From a virus, in the IMG/VR virus record IMGVR_UViG_3300033153_001710, positions 1-37,378 of that record: a stretch of 37,378 nucleotides of DNA; one strand, written 5' to 3'. The translations under genes and the position numbers were made by a program. Under the pieces are notes generated by a model, which saw nothing but the letters and a program-made list of their open reading frames with translations, was not told where the DNA came from and did not search any database. The stretch's first letter is position 1. The number at the start of each line of letters is the position of its first letter. Shown here piece after piece: positions 31,159 through 37,378 of this stretch.

Positions 31159-31899
31159 CTATAAACTTATCTCAACCTTACAACCATACTTATCTTTCAA
31201 TGCCTCACAAGCTTCTTTTACTCCTATCTTCTTTACCTCTTCGGGGCGTTGCCAGATTAGCTCTTTGTTTTCTCCCGAACAATAGCACCCTGGTACGGTT
31301 CTATATACTTTAATTATATCCCAATCTCCTATGTGGCTCATTTTTAGCCCATCATCATAATATTTTAATCTCTCAAAAGATGTGCTGTTTGATACGATGT
31401 CGCCCTGTGCCGTGTTAAGCATAACCATAAGAGTGCCTCTATTAGCCGTCTCAACCCACATCCCACTCCGTAAATCCTTCTTCGTAAATTCCATGTTACT
31501 CTCCTTTTGTTTGATTAGCATTTCTCTGCTCCATATAAAGGCGTTTTCTTCCACTGTATAGTTTTCTGCGTTTGTATTTCCAGAAATAGTCAGCAAGTCT
31601 CCACCATGCTGTGCCATTTTAGACGTAAATATTATCCTTCTATACATTTTATTAACCACCAAATCCTCCCTCACCATAACCTTATCCCCTACCTTCAACT
31701 CATCCTTTTGTTTTAGATAGGCGGTTAGGGCGGATTTGGCTAGTACATCGCTTTTCCGAAAAATACATCCATCTTTACATTCTATTATGTCGCTACAATT
31801 CATAATTTTTTCTTGGTTTGTACATACGCTGCCCTCGCACTCCCTCTTATCCTCATTCGGTATAAGATATGTTTCACCGGCATAATCGTATTTCTTCAT
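31159..31899 (-). CDS. Hypothetical protein with Cys cluster and SH3-like segments
   Basis: 246 residues from the ATG at 31899, chosen for SD AAAAGGAG; the longer frame start lies inside the previous gene. The N-terminal third has five Cys (CEGSVC..., CSDIIECKDGC). Two later segments begin with KVGDKVMV and DLRSGMWVET, which look like small SH3/KOW-like beta barrels common in phage proteins of unknown role. Its stop lies 4 bp before the tRNA-like RNA. The function is unknown. Confidence 0.6.
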   Translation of the reverse strand: MKKYDYAGETYLIPNEDKRECEGSVCTNQEKIMNCSDIIECKDGCIFRKSDVLAKSALTAYLKQKDELKVGDKVMVREDLVVNKMYRRIIFTSKMAQHGGDLLTISGNTNAENYTVEENAFIWSREMLIKQKESNMEFTKKDLRSGMWVETANRGTLMVMLNTAQGDIVSNSTSFERLKYYDDGLKMSHIGDWDIIKVYRTVPGCYCSGENKELIWQRPEEVKKIGVKEACEALKDKYGCKVEISL

Positions 31900-31912
31900 T
31901 TTTTCTCCTTTT

Positions 31913-32368
31913 TTAAAAATCCAAATTACCTTTTTCCACATTAAAATATAAAAACAAGGCTTTTAAAAAATCCTTTAAATCCCCGGCACGCCAAGAATGC
32001 TTAACATAAGTATGTGCATTTTCAGTATAGTGATAGTGATTAATTTTTAAATGTAATTTTGCGTCTTTTTCGGTCAAAAACATTCCCTTCTCTACCCACA
32101 CCTTTTTAAGGTAAAGTTTAGTTCTTTCTTTCTCTGGCAATTTATCATATTCTTCTTCGGACAAAGTATCGTAGTCTTCATCTCTGTATGTAATTTCGTC
32201 ATAATCTTCATCACAATAGGTGTCTTGCGAATCATCACTATCTCGACCAACACAAACAGAATCCTCGTCTCTGATAATGTAGAAATAAGGAAACGCGGTT
32301 GCCCTATTGTCTTGTTGTGCCATATCGCTTAAAAATTCTTTTATTGTTTTTTCTAGTTGCTCTTTCAT
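31913..32368 (-). CDS. Hypothetical phage protein (acidic-centre type)
   Basis: 151 residues from the ATG at 32368 with SD AAGGGGGAAGAA, which overlaps the upstream stop as ATGA. The centre is very acidic (DSDDSQDTYCDEDYDEITY), and the C-terminal half contains KLYLKKVWVEKGMFLTEKDA and INHYHYTENAHTYVKH, a His-rich segment I have seen conserved in unrelated phage genomes; no function is known. It is likely soluble. Low-complexity acidity may mimic DNA, but that is speculative. Confidence 0.6.
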   Translation of the reverse strand: MKEQLEKTIKEFLSDMAQQDNRATAFPYFYIIRDEDSVCVGRDSDDSQDTYCDEDYDEITYRDEDYDTLSEEEYDKLPEKERTKLYLKKVWVEKGMFLTEKDAKLHLKINHYHYTENAHTYVKHSWRAGDLKDFLKALFLYFNVEKGNLDF

Positions 32369-32760
32369 TTCTTCCCCCTTAAATATTGCCCTTTTTGTAA
32401 ATAATTCATAAGATCGCACGAAAACTCAAACAATCCTAGATACTCCCTTATCTCATTACATTTAATCTCAAACATTGCCTCATTCTTATAATACTGTTTC
32501 ATGTCCGGATTCATATTTTGCCATGTTTCTGGAAGTATGGTTTGTAAGATACCTAGTTTTGTGTTCTCTATTTCATAGTTTGCACTTGGTTCTTTATAGC
32601 CATGTTTCCATGATAAGAATAGCTTTTCTTTGTCTTTTTGCGATAAGGTGGTTACGTCATTTTCGAGTGGATGGCCTAGCCTGCGTTCATACCAACGCCT
32701 GAAAGTGCCTTTTCCTGTCTTATACACACAGTTTTTACTAACGTTATATTCAAGCTTCAT
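32365..32760 (-). CDS. Hypothetical protein downstream of replication gene
   Basis: 131 residues, basic N-terminus (FRRWYERRLGHPLEND) and a helical middle (LSQKDKEKLFLSWKHG). It overlaps the replication gene by 4 bp and the acidic gene by 4 bp, so it belongs to the same operon. Function is unknown; a helper of replication is possible from context only. Confidence 0.55.
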   Translation of the reverse strand: MKLEYNVSKNCVYKTGKGTFRRWYERRLGHPLENDVTTLSQKDKEKLFLSWKHGYKEPSANYEIENTKLGILQTILPETWQNMNPDMKQYYKNEAMFEIKCNEIREYLGLFEFSCDLMNYLQKGQYLRGKK

Positions 32761-33497
32761 ATTAAACCCGCTTCCTTTAGCTGTTTTTGTACTTCATCTC
32801 GTTTACTGTTTTCTGATACCCCGCCATATTTGCCTTCGAGGATTTTAGTGTAGTTCTCGTCGTTCTTTATTAAGAAATCAAAATCTATCTTCCAGTCTCG
32901 ATCGTTCTTGCCTATAAGGAAATCACTCTTTGGTATGCCCTGTATTGCCGCGGTTATGTTTTTAACAAAGTCCTTATTGGTGAACCTCTTTTTTAAATGT
33001 GTCCTCCGTCCCGGGGTTATGCTCCGACATTTTGGTAACATTGGATATTCTTTGCATAGGTTATTCCAAGAATCAAAAACAAGTTTTTCAAAGGGAGGAT
33101 AGGGGTCTTTTTCTCTTTGTTCTTTATTATCTTCTCTCTTCTTCTCTTCTCTTCTCTTCTCTGTCGTGTCAAATGACGTGTCACCACCACCTTTTTCATT
33201 ATTATGTTTTTTTCTATATCTCTTTGATGTTTCACGACTTACGGCTTTTTTGTGTTCAATTCCATCAACATCTTCTAACACTTTCAACAACACTTCATCA
33301 ACAGTGCATGAGTGCTTCATCATAGCCTTCTCTAGCGAGCATAGTGCCCTTATATGTGTGGCTCTCACACGTTCATGGTGTGTTGGTAGTCGTTCCAAGT
33401 GAGCCGTAAGACATAGTAATAGCGTTAAGCATCCTATGTTCCCTATACTATAATCTGTGTATAGAAAATGTTTGGGTTTTATCTTTGTCCATTCCAT
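32757..33497 (-). CDS. Replication protein / helicase-loader-like
   Basis: 246 residues. The N-terminus (MEWTKIKPKHFLYTDYSIG, LTAHLERLPT) is typical of winged-helix phage replication proteins. The middle is a charged linker (about 95-130), and the C-terminal part (WNNLCKEYPMLPKCRSITPGRR, then SDFLIGKNDRDWKIDFDFLIKN and KILEGKYGG) matches the DNA-binding/helicase-interaction end of such proteins (DnaD-like or primosomal group). No SD lies before the ATG; instead a cloverleaf ends 9 bp upstream. No helicase gene is in the window, so a host helicase may be recruited. Confidence 0.75.
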   Translation of the reverse strand: MEWTKIKPKHFLYTDYSIGNIGCLTLLLCLTAHLERLPTHHERVRATHIRALCSLEKAMMKHSCTVDEVLLKVLEDVDGIEHKKAVSRETSKRYRKKHNNEKGGGDTSFDTTEKRREEKKREDNKEQREKDPYPPFEKLVFDSWNNLCKEYPMLPKCRSITPGRRTHLKKRFTNKDFVKNITAAIQGIPKSDFLIGKNDRDWKIDFDFLIKNDENYTKILEGKYGGVSENSKRDEVQKQLKEAGLI

Positions 33498-33506
33498 GAT
33501 AAATAA

Positions 33507-33576
33507 GAGCTAGACGTACTTCGGCCGCGAATCATATGCTCTGAACGAGCGTAAGAAAACCTTTTCCGTCTAGCTT
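33507..33576 (-). promoter_or_regulatory. Cloverleaf leader upstream of the replication gene
   Basis: On the minus strand, AGCTAGACG (33567-33575) pairs perfectly with CGTCTAGCT (33508-33516), extended by a G-U. Three inner arms follow in order: GAAAA/TTTTC (33562-33566 with 33555-33559; tight loop), GCTC-GTTCA-GAGC (33547-33550 with 33538-33541) and TTCG-CGGC-CGAA (33528-33531 with 33520-33523). The whole is about 70 nt, tRNA-sized. It ends 9 bp before the ATG of the replication gene, which has no SD. Regulation of translation or an origin-linked role is inferred. Confidence 0.55.
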
Positions 33577-33628
33577 AAAATTGTGTTTTGTTTTTGAGTT
33601 TTTCATGATTCGCTTTTGTAACAAGCTA

Positions 33629-33656
33629 AGTATAGCACAATCCCGGGAGAAGTCAA
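33629..33656 (-). promoter_or_regulatory. Sigma70-type promoter of the replication operon
   Basis: On the minus strand, TTGACT (33651-33656) is followed by 16 bp and TATACT (33629-33634), with an extended TG at the -10 (TGCTATACT). It is close to consensus. Initiation near 33622 leaves about 125 nt of leader containing a possible 24-codon ORF (ATG at 33599) and the cloverleaf. It would drive the replication gene and downstream genes. Confidence 0.65.
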
Positions 33657-33675
33657 GCAACTTTCTTTTATTTTT

Positions 33676-33783
33676 TCAAGCTTCATTCTCCCCCGCTTTC
33701 TTCTTTTCTTCCTCATCTGTGATCCAGATTGATTGTTTTATGTCTCCCTCTGGAATGCATATGTCTATGTGGATAAAGTTCAC
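33676..33783 (-). CDS. Candidate 35-aa peptide with GTG start
   Basis: A small ORF beginning with GTG, with SD AGGAGGGG close upstream. The product is MNFIHIDICIPEGDIKQSIW (GTG read as Met) followed by ITDEEEKKKAGENEA. It lies in the same frame as the preceding zinc-ribbon gene and follows its stop by 33 bp, so a stop-codon read-through would extend that protein. It ends just upstream of the sigma70 promoter. A chance ORF is possible, but the SD is strong. Confidence 0.45.
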   Translation of the reverse strand: MNFIHIDICIPEGDIKQSIWITDEEEKKKAGENEA

Positions 33784-33816
33784 ATCCCCTCCTATTTTAT
33801 GGTTTGTTGCCAGGTG

Positions 33817-34104
33817 TTACGCTCTGTCTAGTCTATTTAACATTTCATCTGTGCTTTCCCTGCTCATAACTGATTTTCTAACCGCTCTGAATCTACGTCT
33901 ATTTCTTGCTTGATCTTTGGGTGATCCGGCTAAGTTTATAAAACTTGTCTCGCCGCATTTACTGCATGTTTTTTTAGTAATGTCGGCATCCCTGCCCTCT
34001 ATTTCACTTGTTCTACAGTTTATATGTGGTCTACCTGGAATAGTTTCTTTCTTTATGTATGTTCTTTCGAAACAGACACGACACCATTCTTTTTTCTTCT
34101 TCAT
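33817..34104 (-). CDS. Zinc-ribbon phage protein
   Basis: 95 residues with SD GGAGGGGAGGTAGG. Cys pairs CRVC near residues 8-11 and CSKC near 47-50 with an additional C30 indicate a zinc ribbon. The second half is basic (QARNRRRFRAVRKS). I do not recognise the family. It probably binds nucleic acid or protein. It lies just before the replication promoter. Confidence 0.6.
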   Translation of the reverse strand: MKKKKEWCRVCFERTYIKKETIPGRPHINCRTSEIEGRDADITKKTCSKCGETSFINLAGSPKDQARNRRRFRAVRKSVMSRESTDEMLNRLDRA

Positions 34105-34105
34105 C

Positions 34106-34486
34106 CTACCTCCCCTCCTTGCTTATTAGTTCTGGGTTAGAGTGTATGTTGCCGATAATTTCAAAAGTAGCATCACTCATTATATGTTGTATCCAACCCT
34201 CTCTTGCCTTCGGATAAAAGGGAGACATATCAACACACCAAGCGTTAGCGTAGAACTCTACTACGGCTTTTTCATTAAATGGCGGTGTTTGTGGACGTTG
34301 GACTATTACAATATCACCCTCATAAACCTCAACACCGTTCTTGTCTTTTAGGCCTGTGTATTGCATGAGGATAAGTCCGCTAAACTCATCTTTAAATACG
34401 CAATCAATAGATTCGCCATCGAACCAATCCCATTCATACATTTTATTTCGGTCTTTATCCCACGCCCTAAACTTTATCTCTCGCAT
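34106..34486 (-). CDS. YopX-family protein
   Basis: 126 residues with the hallmark start MREIKFRAWDKDRNKMYE, central LMQYTGLKDKNGVEVYEGD segment and C-terminal EIIGNIHSNPELI. This is the YopX family common in phages, of unknown function. SD is GGGAGGGGTT. A second, partial family member lies at the right edge of the window. Confidence 0.88.
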   Translation of the reverse strand: MREIKFRAWDKDRNKMYEWDWFDGESIDCVFKDEFSGLILMQYTGLKDKNGVEVYEGDIVIVQRPQTPPFNEKAVVEFYANAWCVDMSPFYPKAREGWIQHIMSDATFEIIGNIHSNPELISKEGR

Positions 34487-34496
34487 AACCCCTCCC

Positions 34497-34697
34497 TTAC
34501 TTTATCAATCTGTAATACGAACACCGAATGCCGTCTTTCATTTCAATATAATTCACGATATTTAAGCCTTTCTCTCTAAGATCGCTTATTCTCCTTCTGT
34601 AGCTAGCCACGCGTAGGTCTAAGATCATGGGTAAAGTTACTTTCTTGTACCTGGCGAATAGATCGAGTATTCTTTGTTCTTGTGATTTTGTTTTCAT
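34497..34697 (-). CDS. Winged-helix/HTH-like small protein
   Basis: 66 residues with KSQEQRILDLFARYKKVTLP (helix), MILDLRVASYRRRISDLRE (recognition-type helix) and a final beta wing (CSYYRLI). This resembles the small helix-turn-helix proteins commonly seen in phages, where residues L-x-x-L-x-R-x-V-T-L-x-x-I are typical. Possible transcription regulator or replication accessory protein. It overlaps the upstream gene by 4 bp. Confidence 0.7.
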   Translation of the reverse strand: MKTKSQEQRILDLFARYKKVTLPMILDLRVASYRRRISDLREKGLNIVNYIEMKDGIRCSYYRLIK

Positions 34698-34927
34698 TTT
34701 TTCTCCTTGTAGTCTTTTGGGCTAATCGTGAAATTTATATTTACTTGATTGTTGCTTAAGCTGACCGCGCCTTGTCCTATTTCAAACCTATCTTTAGTGC
34801 CTATATCAAAATCCACTAAATGTTCTGCTGCTATTGTTTTCCAGTCGCACCCTTCTTCAAATGAACTCTCCGCATTGTCTAGCACTTTTATTATTCTATC
34901 TATTTCCATCTTTTCGTCCTGTCTCAT
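34694..34927 (-). CDS. Hypothetical protein
   Basis: 77 residues, acidic, with an N-terminal helix and a beta-rich C-terminus (VSLSNNQVNINFTISPKDY). SD AAGGGGGAGAT. It is coupled by 4-bp overlaps on both sides (ATGA). No recognisable family. The SD and start context match those of the ERF gene. Confidence 0.55.
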   Translation of the reverse strand: MRQDEKMEIDRIIKVLDNAESSFEEGCDWKTIAAEHLVDFDIGTKDRFEIGQGAVSLSNNQVNINFTISPKDYKEKK

Positions 34928-35028
34928 ATCTCCCCCTTGTTTAATTTCTTGATGTTTACAAATCCGCTTAGTGCCATTAGTGCGAAGATTAGTATTCCTA
35001 CGCCTGCTATTGCTTGTCCTGTGGTCAT
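34924..35028 (-). CDS. 34-aa single-helix membrane peptide
   Basis: A small ORF from the ATG at 35028 with SD AAAGGAGCAACC. The product is one hydrophobic segment (QAIAGVGILIFALMALSGFV) followed by the basic tail KKLNKGEI. Its stop overlaps the next gene by 4 bp (ATGA). The SD is identical over 10 bp to that of the candidate ORF at 35324, supporting both. A small membrane regulator is plausible. Confidence 0.65.
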   Translation of the reverse strand: MTTGQAIAGVGILIFALMALSGFVNIKKLNKGEI

Positions 35029-35038
35029 GGTTGCTCCT

Positions 35039-35266
35039 TTATCCTTCTTCCCCGTTATCAACAAACTTTAACATAATTTCAACTAAATCTTTTTTTGTAA
35101 AATTCTTGAAAAGACAATCTTTCATTTCTTCTCGGCTATTCGTACCCTCGTCTCTCTTTTCTTCTTGATCGTATTTAATCTTATCAACTTCTAGGGAACT
35201 GCCGTAGTAGCCTAAATACAAAGATACATCTTTATTTTTTATTGAAAAGTCCGAATTTCCACACAT
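35039..35266 (-). CDS. Hypothetical protein
   Basis: 75 residues, acidic and basic mixed, no membrane segment (KIKYDQEEKRDEGTNSREE, FKNFTKKDLVEIMLKFVD). SD TAAGGAGGAAAT. It overlaps a small upstream ORF. No family recognised. Confidence 0.5.
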   Translation of the reverse strand: MCGNSDFSIKNKDVSLYLGYYGSSLEVDKIKYDQEEKRDEGTNSREEMKDCLFKNFTKKDLVEIMLKFVDNGEEG

Positions 35267-35324
35267 ATTTCCTCCTTAGTTTAGATGTTGCGATAAATAT
35301 CCAAAATGAATCGTAGTTTTTCAT
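35232..35324 (-). CDS. Candidate 30-aa peptide
   Basis: A mini-ORF from the ATG at 35324 with SD TTAGGAGCAACC, the same 10 bp (GGAGCAACCA) as before the 34-aa membrane peptide. The product MKNYDSFWIFIATSKLRRKY... is aromatic with a basic tail and no obvious domain. It overlaps the next gene by 35 bp. The duplicated SD is the main support; a chance ORF remains possible. Confidence 0.35.
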   Translation of the reverse strand: MKNYDSFWIFIATSKLRRKYVWKFGLFNKK

Positions 35325-35332
35325 GGTTGCTC

Positions 35333-35767
35333 CTAATTTTTAGCGTAGAAGTCTTGATAATCTTTCCAAAATTCGTCTGTCGGTATCTCAAAAAACGTGG
35401 TCACTAACAAATCTACCTTTTCCATGTAAGCGTGAAATTCCGTTGTGTCGAGTTCCGTTGTAGACTTTTCCCTGATAACCATTATGCCTCGTTGACTTTT
35501 CTCTCGTATCATTAGGAAATGTCCTTTAAGATCGTTGTGAAATTCCTCCGTTGTTACATATCCGGCTTGTTCTCTAAGGTTTCCTTCAGACAATACCCAT
35601 TCAAGATACACCCAGTAGAGGGCGTTAGCGTCCTTGCTTCTTTGCTTTCCCCACCGGATTCGCACAGAATCGCCCACCTTGGGGACTTTATTGCTCATTA
35701 GCACCTTGACTAGGGTATTGTCCTTTCGTGTCTCTACGGCGATTACACGCCCTTGTTTTTCTGGCAT
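35333..35767 (-). CDS. NinB-like recombination protein (putative)
   Basis: 144 residues. The segment KQRSKDANALYWVYLEWVL followed by TEEFHNDLKGHFLMIREKS and the C-terminal TTELDTTEFHAYMEKVDLL resemble NinB-type proteins (lambda Orf family), which assist recombination with single-strand-binding proteins. The fit is by pattern, not certain. It lies directly downstream of the exonuclease and annealing genes, the expected neighbourhood. The start overlaps the stop of the exonuclease gene by 1 bp. Confidence 0.55.
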   Translation of the reverse strand: MPEKQGRVIAVETRKDNTLVKVLMSNKVPKVGDSVRIRWGKQRSKDANALYWVYLEWVLSEGNLREQAGYVTTEEFHNDLKGHFLMIREKSQRGIMVIREKSTTELDTTEFHAYMEKVDLLVTTFFEIPTDEFWKDYQDFYAKN

Positions 35768-36381
35768 TACTTTTGCTCCTTTAGCTTTTTAACTATCTCG
35801 TCAATTTCATTTATTGCTTTCAAGGTTTCTACTCTTAACTTCCCAATCAAGGTTTCGTCCCGTTCTACCTTTAATATCAGTGGACGGAGGTTAGGTGAAT
35901 ATGCCATGAACACCCAATAATCAAAACCTGTCACCATTAGCGAAAACTGAATTTGAGGCACATAGCACGAAGGAACAGTGCCTTTTAATAGATACTCGAT
36001 CATGGTTTTGGGCTTCACGTTTTTAAGTTCAAGCCCGTATTTTTTCTTTTGGCAAATTCCATCAGGCGAGCATAAATATAGTTCTTTGTCATCTGGACAG
36101 ATAATGCCAACTTCCTCAATAGTATCTCCGCTTATCAATTCGTACAAACTGCGGCTTTCTGCTTCTCTCGTGTTCCCGGTTTCCATGTAACTGTTTGTAT
36201 ATCCTTCCTCGCGCTGTCCTGATAAAATCTCGGCCGCTAGAGTATAAACCAAGCCTTTTCTGCTAGTAGACAGCTTTCCTGTGCTAGAAACAAGCTGTGA
36301 GGCACTAGAGGCTCCCATCTTGCCAAGTTTAGCCTCGAACCAGCTATCCGATCCCTGAATTATGTCTTTACGAATGTGCAT
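35767..36381 (-). CDS. YqaJ/lambda-Exo-like recombination exonuclease
   Basis: 204 residues. The PD-(D/E)XK core is visible: METGNTREAESRSLYE (residues 66-81), SPDG with Asp107, then LELK with Glu118 and Lys120, and the QIQ motif near 143-145. This is a typical YqaJ-type viral recombinase that digests one strand from double-strand ends. It works with the annealing protein encoded just upstream. SD AAAGGAGAAATA. Confidence 0.85.
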   Translation of the reverse strand: MHIRKDIIQGSDSWFEAKLGKMGASSASQLVSSTGKLSTSRKGLVYTLAAEILSGQREEGYTNSYMETGNTREAESRSLYELISGDTIEEVGIICPDDKELYLCSPDGICQKKKYGLELKNVKPKTMIEYLLKGTVPSCYVPQIQFSLMVTGFDYWVFMAYSPNLRPLILKVERDETLIGKLRVETLKAINEIDEIVKKLKEQK

Positions 36382-36449
36382 TATTTCTCCTTTTGTTTAA
36401 ACGCTTTAAGTGCCTTGCTATAGCTTTCTCTTGTTGATCCCTTAGCCTT

Positions 36450-37184
36450 TCATTCGGCTTGTTTTTTTGCTGTCTCCATAGCTATAAGAGCTTTGTTAAA
36501 TGCAGATGCCGGAATCTTGTTTAACGATTCAACTTTCAGATGTTTGAGCAGACGCGCTTCAAACCCTTTGTAGTTGTCGGTGTAATCTTTGATCTGACCT
36601 AATTGTTCTTCTGTGAGATATGCAACTTCCTCGCTACCTTGACCATCATCATCCTGGTCGGCAGTCGCAAGCCCTGTTAAGGAAAGTAACGTATATCTCT
36701 GCAAATAGGTGATCGTGCTTCCTATAGCCTGTATCGAGTTCTTAGAGCCTGTTGTGTCTGCTCCGGCTGTAAGCATTGTTTCTTCGCTGTGCCCTAGAGC
36801 ATGTGTAATCTTGCAAGTGACACTTACCGCTCCATCCTGTTTTGTAGTCCAGGCGGCAGAAAGTCCATGTTCACTTAATGACGCGTTGATCTTTTCGGCT
36901 ACGTTAGCAAGTGAAGCGTGACTGTATTCTGTCGTACCCTTGCTTGTTTCGTACTTAACACGTTTATCCTTGTTTATTTGTGGTGGATTGGCTTTAAATG
37001 CCGCCATTGCTACAGTGTACGCCTTCTTAGCTTCGTTGGCTTCATACTTGATCTGTAAATCCCAAAGCCTTTCCAATCCGGCTAAGTCCGTTCCCTTATT
37101 AACCGCTTGGCTGATTAGTTCTGGCGATATTGCCCTTGCCACTTCCTTACCTTCTGTTGTTACTACTTTCTTTTCGTTTTCCAT
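36450..37184 (-). CDS. ERF-family single-strand annealing protein
   Basis: 244 residues. The family signature is at about 155-181: GSTITYLQRYTLLSLTGLA followed by the acidic TADQDDDG. The N-terminal half (FKANPPQINKDKRVKYET, YSHASLANVAEKI) also matches. ERF proteins anneal complementary single strands and pair with an exonuclease (next gene). The C-terminus continues with a charged helix. SD AAGGGGGAGAT. Confidence 0.9.
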   Translation of the reverse strand: MENEKKVVTTEGKEVARAISPELISQAVNKGTDLAGLERLWDLQIKYEANEAKKAYTVAMAAFKANPPQINKDKRVKYETSKGTTEYSHASLANVAEKINASLSEHGLSAAWTTKQDGAVSVTCKITHALGHSEETMLTAGADTTGSKNSIQAIGSTITYLQRYTLLSLTGLATADQDDDGQGSEEVAYLTEEQLGQIKDYTDNYKGFEARLLKHLKVESLNKIPASAFNKALIAMETAKKQAE

Positions 37185-37217
37185 ATCTCCCCCTTGTTAA
37201 TCTCGTTTTTAGATATA

Positions 37218-37378
37218 TTATTTACCTTCTAGTAACTCTGGATTTTCGTGTATATTTCCGATTACTTCACAAGAACCACACATATAAACCCAGTGCCACA
37301 AACTACTGTCGTATTCTCCGTCAACATATACTTGCCACTCTCCGTAAGCAAATTTCACAACCCCCTCAATACCGTCTT
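37218..37378 (-). CDS. YopX-family protein, cut at right edge
   Basis: The last 53 residues of a gene that starts beyond the right edge. The end VYMCGSCEVIGNIHENPELLEG is nearly the same as that of the complete YopX protein in this window (EIIGNIHSNPELI), so it is a second, diverged copy. It lies upstream of the ERF gene and is followed by 33 bp carrying that gene's SD. Confidence 0.85.
   Translation of the reverse strand, partial: DGIEGVVKFAYGEWQVYVDGEYDSSLWHWVYMCGSCEVIGNIHENPELLEGK

Noticed and set aside
36382-36450. Out-of-frame continuation after the ERF gene (basic peptide, about 30 codons)
   Set aside because: The frame has no usable start codon; expression would need a +1 frameshift after an A-run, for which there is no support.

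Overview
The window is part of the genome of a short-tailed (podovirus-like) tailed bacteriophage or prophage. All protein genes I support lie on the minus strand, so transcription runs from the right edge to the left edge. Genes are tightly packed, with stop/start overlaps (ATGA, TAATG) and strong Shine-Dalgarno (SD) sites of the AGGAGG type. Base composition looks moderately AT-rich and the standard stop codons are all used. No integrase, repressor, phage RNA polymerase, DNA polymerase or helicase was recognised. Both edges cut genes: a YopX-like gene at the right and a tail-fibre-like gene at the left. The host is probably a Gram-negative (diderm) bacterium, because the phage carries an O-antigen-ligase-like membrane protein and several proteins with Sec signal peptides. 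That is inference.

Layout in transcription order. (1) 37378-31159, recombination and replication: YopX-like fragment, ERF-family annealing protein, YqaJ/lambda-Exo-like nuclease, NinB-like protein, several very small genes, a winged-helix protein, a second YopX protein and a zinc-ribbon protein. Then come a sigma70-type promoter, a tRNA-sized cloverleaf leader, and a replication/helicase-loader-like gene that lacks an SD. (2) 31154-27128, a middle region of small genes: a 184-nt tRNA-like RNA candidate, Cys-rich and zinc-ribbon proteins, a DUF3850/ASCH protein, an HNH nuclease, three small one-helix membrane proteins and an exported protein. (3) 27113-20789, packaging and head: a second sigma70-type promoter, small terminase, large terminase, a T7-like portal, a Bbp19-like protein, a scaffold candidate and two hypotheticals. 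(4) 20774-16591: a structured leader with a candidate promoter, the major capsid protein, a decoration-like protein, an exported fibre-like protein, the O-antigen-ligase-like gene, a DUF5659-like protein and the T7 gp11-like tail adaptor. (5) 16591-6740, tail and ejection: proteins in the T7 order gp12, gp13, gp14, gp15, gp16, gp17-like. (6) 6730-1: a run of appendage proteins, many starting with textbook Sec signal peptides.

The virion plan is T7-like (portal, gp11/gp12 tail, gp13-16 internal proteins, gp17-type fibre). The terminase pair resembles the P22/Sf6 group and the recombination genes are lambdoid in style, so the genome is mosaic.

The most unusual points are: (a) seven genes with Sec-type signal peptides, five of them in or beside the fibre cluster; (b) an O-antigen-ligase-like gene inside the structural operon; (c) a 184-nt tRNA-like RNA with a 10-bp closing helix and an internal pseudoknot; (d) a cloverleaf leader before the SD-less replication gene; and (e) a capsid leader that can hide the capsid SD and also holds a possible promoter. 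All structure and homology calls were made by eye, without database searches or folding software.
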